Shown here piece after piece: positions 41,598 to 50,196 of a DNA stretch of 64,000 nt; within the stretch, counting starts at the first letter, position 1; each line of letters starts with the position of its first letter. The stretch comes from Closterium sp. Naga37s-1. Lineage: Eukaryota; Streptophyta; Zygnematophyceae; Desmidiales; Closteriaceae. Made by a program: the position numbers and the translations under genes. The notes under the pieces are model-generated. The model had not been told where the DNA came from and did not search any database. It saw only the letters and a list, made by a program, of their open reading frames with translations. Location: assembly GCA_947471745.1 (NCBI GenBank), contig CANJKZ010000011.1, forward strand, positions 992,001 to 1,056,000. Reading direction: 5' to 3'.

Positions 41598-41893
41598 TAA
41601 GTATCAAATGTGATGCATGTATCTTGTAATAAAATGGCCAGCATATTTTCCAGCAGTCACCTTTTACAGAAGTCAAAGCTAAGAAAACCAATTACAAATT
41701 TACAACTAATTTGGCACGCTCCAAATAAACGACAATGTACCAGAGTCGCGAATTCGATTTTGACTCTGACCAACAAACGCGTTCCGATTTCATCCCGTGA
41801 TTGGTCGCGTTTTTGTTTCGGAACTTCGCCAACCAAAACACCTGAACTGTACCCCCCTTCGAACCCCTTCAAAAACACTGGTTTTTTGTGATG
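41598..41893 (+). other. 3' flank of the transposase gene and right inverted end
   Basis: Contains a plausible poly(A) signal context (cttgtaataaaatgg at 41625-41638) and then AT-rich DNA ending ggttttttgtgatg, the inverse of the left end CATCACAAAAAC. After 41893 the G leader repeat starts (tgcagggg). No gene is seen here. Confidence 0.6.
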
Positions 41894-42137
41894 TGCAGGG
41901 GTGGCGGGCGGGCCGCAAGTGGGCGGCGCGCGGGCTGCAGGGGCAGCGGGCGGGCCGCAAGCGTGCGGCGCGCGGGCTGCAGGGGCGGCGGGCAGGCCGC
42001 AAGCGGGCGGCGCGCGGGCTGCAGGGGCGGCGGGCGGGCCGCAAACGGGCGGCGCACGGACTGCAGGGGAGGCGGGCAGGCCGCAAGAGAGGGGCGCGCG
42101 GGCTGCAGGGGCAGCGCGCTGACTGCAGGGGCGGCTC
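41894..42137 (-). repeat. Element G leader, second piece
   Basis: Tandem ggcgggcgggccgcaagc / gggctgcaggggcggc repeats as at 26203-26697. Ends ggcggctc; the final GGCTC (42133-42137) is the target duplication of F, repeated at 48295-48299. Confidence 0.85.
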
Positions 42138-42265
42138 TGTGAGAATAATGAGAGGAATAAATGAACTAGAAAGCAGGTGGGTACATATGGGAAACCTAAA
42201 AGTGTTGTACCCTGTAACAACTACCCCACTACAGCCGAAACAGATTGTAGCATATAAGTTTGACA
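42138..42265 (-). repeat. 3' LTR of element F
   Basis: Minus strand TGTCAAACTTATATGC...TTCTCACA. The adjoining cacccccataggcaaagtgg (42266-42285) is the polypurine tract on the minus strand, shared word for word with B at 8048. Confidence 0.93.
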
Positions 42266-42494
42266 CACCCCCATAGGCAAAGTGGGGGAGAACAAGAGGT
42301 CACAAGACCAGTCAAGAAAGGCAAAGCAAGCTCAGGGTGGATCACAAAGTCACCACGCAGTCTGAGCACAAGCAAATGGCCACAAGGCCTGTTCACATGC
42401 AGAGTTATATAAAGGAGAACAAACAATACAGTGAACACAACCTAGCAAGTGTAAGCATGCAGGTATATGTATAAAGAGTACAGTACAAGCAGAC

Positions 42495-43409
42495 TCAAGA
42501 AGAAAGCAAGTGAGGCACAGTAGGTACAAGGCCTAACACAGTACAGAATCGCTGATGATCACAAGGCTGAAGTGCCTTGGTGAAAACATCAGCAGTGTTG
42601 GCCTGAGAGGCCATGTAAGCAAGACAAAGCTGGCCACGCTGCTGCAACTCTCGAGCAAGGAAGTAGCGCAGAGCAATGTGCTTCGTTTTGTGCTCCAGTC
42701 TGTGCTCCTGACACAAGGCCAGCATGGCCTTGTTGTCGACGTACAGAACTGGAGGAGAACGAGGCGCCTCTCCCAAGTCGGTCAACAGGTAGGTGAGCCA
42801 GCGTAGCTCCTGTGCAGCCATGGCCCCAGCGTAGATCTCAGCCTCACAGCTGGAGCTGAGAACAGAAGAAGAGCGGGTAGACCGCCAAGAGACAGAACCG
42901 GAGCCAAGACTGAAGGTGTAACCCTGTGACGACCGCTGCGTAGCCAAGTCGTCAACCCAGGAGGCGTCAGCGTGACCAGTGAGGACAACTCGAGCCCGTC
43001 CTCCAAGCACGAGCCCCATGCCCGATGTACTGCACAAGTATCGCAACACCCTCTTCGCAGCATCCCAGTGCACCTTTCGGTGCCTGCCGGGAGCCATGTA
43101 GCGAGCCAGAAGGCTGAGAGGGTATGCGAGGTCAGGTCGTGTGCAAGTCATCAGGTACATGAGGCAGCCCACAAGCTCTGGATACGGGCCACTCGGCTCT
43201 ACGGACTCGTCCGAAGGTGGAGCTGAGAGCGAGTGACCGGTAGGCAGAGGAGTGGAGTGTGGAGAGGAGTACGTGAAGCCGAAGCGCTGAAGGACCTGCT
43301 GCACCATGTGTGACTGAGTCAAGGTAATGGTGCGCTGTGCTCTGTCCCGGGTGATCCGCAAGCCAAGATAGCTTGTCAGTTCACCCAGGTCTGTGCACGT
43401 GTGTCTCTT
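42495..43409 (-). pseudogene. Element F RNase H domain, out of frame with RT
   Basis: Minus frame: ITRDRAQRTITLTQSHMVQQ, LMYLMTCTRPDLAYPLSLLA, HADASWVDDLATQRSSQGYT, SSSCEAEIYAGAMAAQELRW, LYVDNKAMLALC and QANTADVFTKAL, ending before 42495. All RNase H acidic positions are present. It is separated from RT by a TAG (43410-43412, in place of the CAG of SELQKRHT) and a one-base insertion at about 43380-43382 (ttt where B has one base fewer). Confidence 0.88.
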
Positions 43410-46400
43410 CTACAGCTCGGACTTCACGTGGGCGAGTGCCTCAGTGTCAGCAGTAGCAAAGACAAGGTCGTCTACGTACACGAGAACGTAGAACAGTGGC
43501 AGAGTAGTGTCAGTGCGTAAAAACAGAGAAGGGTCAGAAGTGGAAGGAGCAAAACAAAGAGCAGCAAGAGTCGTCCTGAGTGTGTCGTGCCACTCACGGG
43601 GTGCCTGGCGGAGACCGTAGACTGGCCGCCGGAGGCTCCACTGGGTACCAGCAGGAAACGATCCAGTGAAGCCAGGTGGGCGGCGCAGCCAGATCTCGTG
43701 CAGGCTGCCCTGGAGGAAGGCTGTGCTGAAGTCAAGCGAGTGGAGCTCGTAGTCACGCTGAGCAGCAACGTGCAGCAGTACCCGAAGAGTGGTCATCTTC
43801 GGGGTAGGGGAGAAGGTCTGAAAGAAGTCAACTCCCTGTCGCTGACTGAAACCACGTGCAACGTAACGCGCCTTGAAGGCAGGCGGAGAACCCGGCGGCC
43901 GCTTCACCCTGAAGATCCACATGCCACTGACAATGTTCGCCCCAGGTGGGGGAACCTCGTCTACATAGGTGCCAGTGGACTTCCAGGAAGCCATCTCAGC
44001 GTCCATGGCTGCCTGCCACTGAGAGGAGTAGGGACCCTCTATCGCCTCTGCGTAAGAGCGCGGGGTCGGGATGTCTGGTGCATAAGGGTCTCCCTCAGGG
44101 GCAATCAGCATGGACACGAGATGAGGTACAGAAGCAGCGAAGCACTCAAACTCCTCTTGTCTGTCCTCAAGAACGTCCGTGCCAAGAGCACACTCACCCC
44201 CGACAGACGGAGGACAGACAGACGCAGACGCAGACTCAGCAACAAGACTAGTGGCGTAGTCTAGGCGACAGGCTGCAGCAAAGTCAACAAGCTCAGCAAC
44301 AAGAGCCGACGCAGCAGTGGACTCAAACAAAGGGTCAGTGACAACAGTGGCCAGAAAACGCATGACAGCTGGACTAGCAGCACGTAGGGAGTCAGACGCA
44401 GGGTCCGGACCGGCAGGAAGAGAGGACGCAGGAGGAGACGGCAAAGGGACACGCTGCGGAGCAGTGGAAGGACGCAGAATCATAGAGTGAGTGCTAGGGA
44501 CAGGAGGAGGACGCGGACGCGAAACACGACCAGCGCGAACAGTACGGACAGGCGACGCAGAACGAGACTTAGGCGACACAGGACGAGACTCAGGCTCACG
44601 ACGCTCCGTAAGACCTCTAGTCGGTCCAGAGTAAGGAGAAGGACCAGGCAGTGGAGAGGCCGGCTGCAACTGCGACTGGGACTGGACAGGCGGTGGACTC
44701 AGGAAAGGAGGAGGAGGACCAGGAGAAGGCGGGGAGCCAAGAACCTGCTGAAGGAGCGGAACGTAGTACGGCCGCGGCCGTGCAGCGCCTCCAGAAACAG
44801 CAGAGACAGAACCGGTACCCTCAGCCCCAGGGTCTCCAGTCCCAGCAGCACCTCCAGCAGCTCCAGCAGCTCTAGCACCAGCAGTACCTCCACCAGCTCC
44901 AGCAGCTCCAGCACCATCAGCACCTCCAGCAGCTCCAGTACCAGCAGCACCTCCAGCAGCTCCAGCACCAGCAGCAACTCCAGCACCAGCAGCACCTCCA
45001 GCAGCGCCAGCACCAGCAGCACCTCCAGGAGCTCCAGCAGCACCTCCAGCACCAGCAGCACCTCCAGCACCAGCAGCACCTCCAGCAGCTCCAGCAGCTC
45101 CACCAGCAGCTCCAGCAGCAGCAGCACCAGCAGCACCTCGACAGCGCCGAGAGTACCACTCACGAAGCTGCTGTGGAGAGAGAGGCTCCCGCCGCGAGGG
45201 GACACCGAGAGCACCTCCAGACTCAGCACGCGTAGGCTGAGCACCTACAGACACAGTACCCTCAGGCTCCACACACCCAGGCTTAGCACCCCCAGGCTCA
45301 GCACGCCCAGACTCAGCACCCCAAGGCTCCACACGCTCAGGCTCAGCACCCCTAGTCCCCGCACCCCCACTCCCCGCACCCGCAGGCTCAGCACCCCTAG
45401 CAGCACCTGAGTTGACAGCTACCTCGACCGGCTCGGCAGGGTCTACCTGGGACACACCTGAGGGGGCAGGACCCTGGGGGGGGAGGGGGTCTACCGGGGG
45501 AGTACCTGGTGCTAGGAAGAGCGGCGTGGGGGGGGGGAGAGAGGCAGTGCGGTAGGGAAAGAGACGGTAGTACGACACCGACTCGTCAAACGTGACGTCC
45601 TGAGAGGACAGAACACGACGCGAGGTGGGGTGGTAGAACTGCCACCCGGGTGCGTCAGGAGGGAAGCCAAGGAAGACACAGGGAACGGCACGGGAGGACA
45701 GCTTGTCCGCTGTAGTATCGCGGACAAAAGCTCGAGATCCCCAGACACGGAACGCGGACGCATCGCCAACCTTCCCCGTCCACCGCAGAGTAGGTGTGGT
45801 CTCTGGCAAGGAGACACGAGGCTGAAGGTTGATCTGATGCGCAGCGTACTGAACCGCGAACGGCCACAGAAAATGGGGAGCAGCCGCATGGATCATGGAC
45901 GTACGAGCGACGTCCATGACCATGCCAATGCGGCGCTCAGCAATCCCATTTTGCTGCGGGGAGGCCAGAAGCGTGAACGTCTGGCGCATGCCCTCCGAAC
46001 GACAGAAGGCCCTCAGGAGGTCGGAGGAAAACTCCCCGCCTCTGTCTGAGTGCAGACGCAGAACACGAAGGTCTGAACCGAAACTCTCACTGAGCTGGCG
46101 ACGAGCACCGCGGATCCAGTCGATCAACACCTCAGGGACCTCACCCTTGCTGCGCAAGGGGAAGACTGTGGTGTAATGCGAGTAGTCGTCAACAACCAGT
46201 AGGAAGTAACGCTCGTGACCCTGTCCACGGACGCGGGCTGGGCCCCACACGTCCATGTGAAGAGTCTGCAGAGGAGCCTCAGTCGGAGGGAAAGAGGAGG
46301 AGTGAGGAGCGGCGCGCTGCCTGCCCTCGACACAAGGAACACAGGTGGGGGCAGGCCCCGGAGGAAGGGGAGGGAGAGATCGGGGTAGACCCGAGACAAG

Positions 46401-47957
46401 GGCACGGGAGGCCATACCTCGAAGACGAGGCAGGGAGGGGTGACCAAGGCGGTGGTGCCAAAGGAGAGTCTCGTGTGACAGAGGACGACACGAGCAGGGG
46501 GCAGACGCAGGACTAGACCTGGACGCGGCAGCAAACACCCGACTAGACGCAGCTACCTGACCAGACGTAGAGACCGGAGGAGGCGCAGTAGTCAGTGTGT
46601 ACAGACTCAACCCTGGCCGACGGGTGAACGTGGCCAGGTGGCGGCCCGTCCGAGAGCAAGTGCAGTGGGTCACACGCTGACCTCCAGGGGTGAACTGGTC
46701 AACCCACGCGTCCTGGAGGTCAGCTCCACTCACCAAGTTCGTAGAGAACGAGGGGAGGTGGAGTCCCGACAGCAAGCCCGACAGGGCCGCAGGACACGGT
46801 AGAACCGTGGAAGAGTGTGCAAGGACTGGGCCCCCTGAGGGGTCAGCAAGGGAGACTGCAACAGGCCGACTGAGCGGCGTGAGTGTGGTGCTGTCTCTAA
46901 AGAAAGAGCGCGAAGCACCAGAGTCAAGTGTGAAAGTGTGCAAGGCCTCAGTAGGTGCAGTACCAGAGAGAGCAGACGCACCAGCACCTAGAGCAGCAGA
47001 CGCACTAGTACCTGGAGCAGCAGACGCACTAGCACCTAGACCAGCAGCCGCAATGCCCGGGTCGGGTGGGACACTCAGGTAACAGTCACCCTCAGCACTA
47101 TCAGCAAAAGCATACATGGCAGCAAGGATAGCATCGAAATCAAGATCAAAGATAGGCACATTCTGCAGAAGCAGATCATGCCAGCGAGGGAGCTCAACAG
47201 TGTCAGGAAACTGGGCACGCCAGGCGTCAGTCAAGCGACCGAAGCAGCGCTGCGTAGTGTGTGGCAGCCCACACGCCTCCCCACGACGACTGCCGGTGCG
47301 AAAAACGTAAGTGCAGGGACCTGCACCCCCAGACCTCCCACGCCCAGCGTACCACTCACGAAGCTGCTGGACCGACGGGGTCTCACGGGAGCGCAACTGC
47401 TGCTGGCGCGGGCTGCCACCAAAGCCTCCACGCTGCGCGGCTGCACCTCGACCAGCACCACCGCCGCCGCCACCTCCACCACCGCTGCCGCTGCCTCCAC
47501 CACCTCCGCCACTGCCGCCACTACCCCCACCGCCGCCACTGATGCCCCCACTACCGGTACCACCCCCACCTCCACCGCCACCTCCTCCGCCTCCTCCACC
47601 TCCTCCACTGCTTCCCCCGCCGCCCCCTCCACCACCCTTGCTCCCCTTGCCCTTGCTGTTGCGGCGTCTCCCACTAGGGGCAGACGCAGCTCCGACCTCC
47701 TCAGTGCCAACGAGGTCGACAGCAGCAGCAGAAGCAACAGAGGGGAGAAGGGGGACAGGGGAACACCCCTCAAAGAAGGGGGTGCGATGGTCGCCACGAG
47801 AAGCACCTACAGCTAAGATACTCTTCTCAGCTGCAGTAAGGCGCTCCTCTAGCAGGTCGACAGTCAGCTCGGTGGGGCAAAGGGAGAGAAAGTGGTCCCT
47901 GACTGAAGAAAGAGAGTGAGGGAGGCGGGTGACTAGGTAATAAAGGGTGATGTACAT
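43410..47957 (-). CDS. Element F Gag-Pro-Int-RT polyprotein (1,515 codons)
   Basis: Longest coding frame of the window. Order from its 5' end: gag core (PPMYITLYYLVTRL, LCPTELTVDLLEERLTAAEK); a poly-Gly tract near residues 110-190; a C-x13-C-x3-H-x4-C motif near 215-240; protease FTLDSGASRSFFRDST near 345; integrase HHRLGHPSLPRL, LHMDVWGPARV, LRLHSDRGGEFSSDLL near 630, SPQQNGIAERRIG; a Gly/Ala linker; RT with YELHSLDFSTAFLQGSLHEI and YVLVYVDDLVFA near 1490. One Glu codon is missing in LHEIW (I and others have HEEIW). The frame is cut by a C-run frameshift at 47955-47965 before the residual gag and by TAG at 43410. A true initiation codon is absent. Confidence 0.88.
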   Translation of the reverse strand: MYITLYYLVTRLPHSLSSVRDHFLSLCPTELTVDLLEERLTAAEKSILAVGASRGDHRTPFFEGCSPVPLLPSVASAAAVDLVGTEEVGAASAPSGRRRNSKGKGSKGGGGGGGGSSGGGGGGGGGGGGGGGGTGSGGISGGGGGSGGSGGGGGGSGSGGGGGGGGGAGRGAAAQRGGFGGSPRQQQLRSRETPSVQQLREWYAGRGRSGGAGPCTYVFRTGSRRGEACGLPHTTQRCFGRLTDAWRAQFPDTVELPRWHDLLLQNVPIFDLDFDAILAAMYAFADSAEGDCYLSVPPDPGIAAAGLGASASAAPGTSASAALGAGASALSGTAPTEALHTFTLDSGASRSFFRDSTTLTPLSRPVAVSLADPSGGPVLAHSSTVLPCPAALSGLLSGLHLPSFSTNLVSGADLQDAWVDQFTPGGQRVTHCTCSRTGRHLATFTRRPGLSLYTLTTAPPPVSTSGQVAASSRVFAAASRSSPASAPCSCRPLSHETLLWHHRLGHPSLPRLRGMASRALVSGLPRSLPPLPPGPAPTCVPCVEGRQRAAPHSSSFPPTEAPLQTLHMDVWGPARVRGQGHERYFLLVVDDYSHYTTVFPLRSKGEVPEVLIDWIRGARRQLSESFGSDLRVLRLHSDRGGEFSSDLLRAFCRSEGMRQTFTLLASPQQNGIAERRIGMVMDVARTSMIHAAAPHFLWPFAVQYAAHQINLQPRVSLPETTPTLRWTGKVGDASAFRVWGSRAFVRDTTADKLSSRAVPCVFLGFPPDAPGWQFYHPTSRRVLSSQDVTFDESVSYYRLFPYRTASLPPPTPLFLAPGTPPVDPLPPQGPAPSGVSQVDPAEPVEVAVNSGAARGAEPAGAGSGGAGTRGAEPERVEPWGAESGRAEPGGAKPGCVEPEGTVSVGAQPTRAESGGALGVPSRREPLSPQQLREWYSRRCRGAAGAAAAGAAGGAAGAAGGAAGAGGAAGAGGAAGAPGGAAGAGAAGGAAGAGVAAGAGAAGGAAGTGAAGGADGAGAAGAGGGTAGARAAGAAGGAAGTGDPGAEGTGSVSAVSGGAARPRPYYVPLLQQVLGSPPSPGPPPPFLSPPPVQSQSQLQPASPLPGPSPYSGPTRGLTERREPESRPVSPKSRSASPVRTVRAGRVSRPRPPPVPSTHSMILRPSTAPQRVPLPSPPASSLPAGPDPASDSLRAASPAVMRFLATVVTDPLFESTAASALVAELVDFAAACRLDYATSLVAESASASVCPPSVGGECALGTDVLEDRQEEFECFAASVPHLVSMLIAPEGDPYAPDIPTPRSYAEAIEGPYSSQWQAAMDAEMASWKSTGTYVDEVPPPGANIVSGMWIFRVKRPPGSPPAFKARYVARGFSQRQGVDFFQTFSPTPKMTTLRVLLHVAAQRDYELHSLDFSTAFLQGSLHEIWLRRPPGFTGSFPAGTQWSLRRPVYGLRQAPREWHDTLRTTLAALCFAPSTSDPSLFLRTDTTLPLFYVLVYVDDLVFATADTEALAHVKSEL

Positions 47958-48154
47958 GGGGGGGGGTTCTTGGCACAGAACTCAGTGGGAAGGGAAGCGC
48001 GGTAGCGGGCGTCACTAGTGCGAAGGTGAGCAACTAGGTCAGCAACTGTGGCAAAGGCGGCAAGGTCAGGGAAAAGGTACGGCAGCATGAGGCGGCTGAG
48101 GGCAGCAGTGGCAGGGGAGGAGTAGCGTGTGATAATGGTCCCACTAGGGAACCC
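47958..48154 (-). pseudogene. Element F residual gag start
   Basis: Minus strand, other frame: YSSPATAALSRLMLPYLFPD, LAAFATVADLVAHLRTSDAR, then a run of nine C (47957-47965) that shifts the frame into the main polyprotein. The N-terminal MASLxVLxFD block is deleted up to the PBS. Confidence 0.8.
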
Positions 48155-48294
48155 GCTCTGATACCATGTGAGAATAATGAGAGGAATGAATGAACTAGAA
48201 AGCAGGTGGGTACATATGGGAAACCTGAAAGTGTTGTACTCTGTAACAACTACCCCACTACAGCCTAAACAGATTGTAGCATATAAGTTTGACA
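48155..48294 (-). repeat. 5' LTR and PBS of element F
   Basis: LTR 48167-48294; PBS 48155-48166 reads TGGTATCAGAGC on the minus strand, a perfect 12-nt match to the 3' end of plant initiator-Met tRNA. GGCTC duplication follows at 48295-48299. Confidence 0.94.
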
Positions 48295-48446
48295 GGCTCG
48301 TGGGCTGCTAGGGGCGGCTCGACGAGCTGCTAGGGGCGGTGCCGCGGCCAACAGGGCGGCGCGTCAGTAGCAAGGGCGGCCGAGGAGTCAGTGGGGCAGC
48401 TGTATGGTGGGCCTTAGAAAAATAATCCGGTCCTAGGTAAGGACCT
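48295..48446 (-). repeat. Element G leader, third piece
   Basis: Continues the G leader after F: gtgggctgctaggggcggct and variants, ending in ggtcctaggtaaggacct next to the PBS. More degenerate than the other two leader pieces. Confidence 0.8.
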
Positions 48447-48589
48447 GCTCTGAAACCATGTCAAACTAGCGAACGAGAATGAATGAACTATGAAAGAGTT
48501 GGGTACAAGTACTAACCCTATTTGGGTTGTACCCCTTATGGGCTACCCCCGTATAGCCTACACAAAGTAAGCTGTATAACATTTTGACA
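48447..48589 (-). repeat. 5' LTR and PBS of element G
   Basis: PBS 48447-48458 reads TGGTTTCAGAGC on the minus strand (one mismatch to initiator-Met). LTR 48459-48589, 131 bp. TATAG at 48590-48594 duplicates 20008-20012. Confidence 0.9.
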
Positions 48590-48704
48590 TATAGGTCCAC
48601 AGGCACCTGCGTCGACACAGTCCCACCACATGGGACGATCGTCGTCAGTGGCCGATGGCTCTACAAGGTGAAGCGGCCGCCTGAATCACCACCAGTGTGC
48701 TGCG
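48590..48704 (+). pseudogene. Element M RT start, continuation
   Basis: After the TATAG duplication the frame of M resumes: RSTGTCVDTVPPHGTIVVSG then RWLYKVKRPPESPP, the RT N-terminal block seen in B, F, G, I, J and L. It stops at about 48704, where LTR-E sequence starts, so the rest of M's RT is gone. Confidence 0.88.
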
Positions 48705-48755
48705 TCCTTGTACCTTGTTTCCTTAGTCAATTCTTTCACTCGTTAGTTCTTAACA
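48705..48755 (+). repeat. 3' end of an E-family LTR
   Basis: tccttgtaccttgtttcctt and the following bases to ttcttaaca match the last ~50 bp of the LTR at 2208-2335 with a few changes. Immediately followed by the T RT start. Interpreted as the remnant of E's 3' LTR. Confidence 0.75.
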
Positions 48756-49630
48756 TAGCGATGAAGGCCGCCATGGACGAAGAGATACGCAGCCTTATCG
48801 CCATGGGGGCCTGGGAGCTAGTCGAACGCCCACGCGGGGTGAACATCATGAAGAACTGGTGGGTGCTGACGACCAAGTACGTCATCGACGACACCGTCGA
48901 GCGCGGGAAGGCAAGGCTGGTCGTAAAGGGCTTCATGCAGGTGTAAGGCGCCGCGTATGATGAGACGTACTCGCCGGTGAGCAGTTACGTGATGCTGAGG
49001 ATCTTCCTCAGCATCGTCGCCGTCCTCAACCTCAACCTGATGCAGCTCGACATGATGAACGCCTTCCTGCAGAACAAGCTCGACTGGGTGCTGTACATGT
49101 ACCAGCCGGACTACTTCAACGATAGGACTGGCCGGGTGTGCAAGCTGCTGAAGAGCCTATACGGGTTGAAGCAGTCGCTGCTGTGGTACAGGGCACTCGA
49201 TGGTGTGCTGCTGGGCGCTAGCTGGAAGAAGAGCCAGGTCGACGAGGCGCTCTACTTTAAGGCCGGCGACAACAGAGTGACCTGCTGGGTGCTGTTCTAC
49301 GTCGACGACCTGCTCGTCGCCAGCAGCAGCACCGCAACGTTGAAGGAGCTGAAGGAGCTGCTGGAGGCCGCCTTCAAGCTGCGTGAGATCTCGCCGGTGG
49401 TGAAGTACCTTGGGCTGGAGATCGTGCGCGATAGGCCGGCAAGGAAGCTGTGGCTGCAGCAGCAGGGCTGCGCCGACAAGCTGCGCAGGGGCTTCATTGA
49501 CGAGGAGCAGGGCGGTCGAGTCTCGACGACGCCGGTCTCGGTCGACGCCTACGCCGAGCTGACATTCGACAACGAGGAGGCGCAGGAGCGCGAGGAGGAG
49601 GAGTACCGGCAGAAGGTTGGCTCGTTGTAG
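48756..49630 (+). pseudogene. Copia reverse transcriptase of element T
   Basis: Starts AMKAAMDEEIRSLIAMGAWE, then ERPRGVNIMKNWWVLTTKYV, ARLVVKGFMQV with a TAA (48944-48946; consensus QRxGIDYxETFSPV follows as AAYDETYSPVSSYVMLR), LMQLDMMNAFLQNKLDWVLY (first Asp block), LKSLYGLKQSLLWY, VLFYVDDLLVASSST (YVDD), and YLGLEIVRDRPARKLWLQQQ. It ends at TAG 49628-49630. The sequence family differs from B/F/G. It joins in frame to the T linker at 2207 if E is removed. Confidence 0.88.
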
Positions 49631-50196
49631 TTCGCGGCGACGACGACGAGGACGGACACCCTGTTTGCCTGCAGCAAGCTAGGGAGCGGCCTTACGGTGA
49701 GGAGCGACCAGCATTGGCGCGAGGTCGATCGCTGCCTTGCCTATCTCGCTGACACCGCCTTGGAGTTCGGCGGTGGACCAGAGTCGTTGGAGCTGATCGG
49801 CTGCGTGGACGCTGACAACACGGGCGACAAGCAGAATCGGACGAGCACGAGCGGCTACGTGTTCGTCTTCGGAGGGGCCGTGGTCTTCTGGTAAGGCCAG
49901 CGCATCAAGTGCGCGATGCTCTCCTCGACAGAGTCGGAGTATGTCGCGGCCACGGACGCTGGCAAGTAGGGGCGTTGACTTCGCCTGCTTTGAACTGGTG
50001 CTCTGTCGCCATCGGCCAGGTTCGTCTGGCCGACGTCGTCGACGGCAACGATGATGTGCAGCAGTAGGTGCCGTGCCCTTCTGCACGGCTAGTGTGGTGA
50101 CGGCGTGCTGTGTGTGGGGTGCACGCCGAGGACGAGTTTTCTCCGCGGAGTACTGCCGTGTGGGTTAGAGGCCCAAGCGTGAGCGCGGCAGTGGAA
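49631..50196 (+). pseudogene. RNase H and 3' UTR of element T
   Basis: DQHWREVDRCLAYLADTALE, GCVDADNTGDKQNRTSTSGY and VFVFGGAVVFW with a TAA at 49892-49894 (in place of the usual S.KQ), then SSTESEYVAATDAGK with a stop. The C-terminal end is shortened and finishes DVQQ stop at 50065, as at 5423. A purine-rich tract gcggcagtggaa ends at 50196, before a TG that starts an LTR. Confidence 0.85.

Larger units (their letters stand above)
29957..41893. mobile_element. Two-gene Plavaka-like DNA transposon N2
   Basis: Bounded by CATCGCAAAAACCC at 29957 and the inverse of CATCACAAAAAACC at 41893. It holds a minus-strand spliced gene (30312-35360, gene N) and a divergent plus-strand 11-exon transposase gene (37567-41597), with about 2.2 kb between their starts. 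The left flank is gypsy protease and the right flank is the G leader, so the unit is not in one clean target. The leader pairs with the other left end at 26698 instead. Recombination between two family members (N1 and N2) would explain this. Short inverted ends with two divergent genes resemble CACTA-like elements. Confidence 0.7.
42138..48294 (-). mobile_element. Copia element F, inserted in the G leader
   Basis: 6,157 bp with LTRs 42138-42265 and 48167-48294 (128 bp each, four differences by eye) and a perfect GGCTC duplication. The PBS (48155-48166) is an exact TGGTATCAGAGC on the minus strand. Compared with B, F lacks the leader and about the first 115 gag codons: the PBS is followed within some 20 bp by gag sequence for RYSSPATAALSRL. 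It is therefore an internally deleted, probably non-autonomous copy that still retains a 1,515-codon frame. Confidence 0.94.
20013..48589 (-). mobile_element. Copia element G, inserted in M and itself interrupted
   Basis: Minus-strand element: 3' LTR 20013-20145, pol-gag 20146-26202, leader in three pieces (26203-26697, 41894-42137, 48295-48446), PBS 48447-48458, 5' LTR 48459-48589. TATAG flanks it at 20008-20012 and 48590-48594, and the host reading frame of M resumes exactly there. The LTRs differ at roughly 10 percent of positions by eye, so G is much older than B and F. Inside the leader sit F and a DNA-transposon block. Confidence 0.9.
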
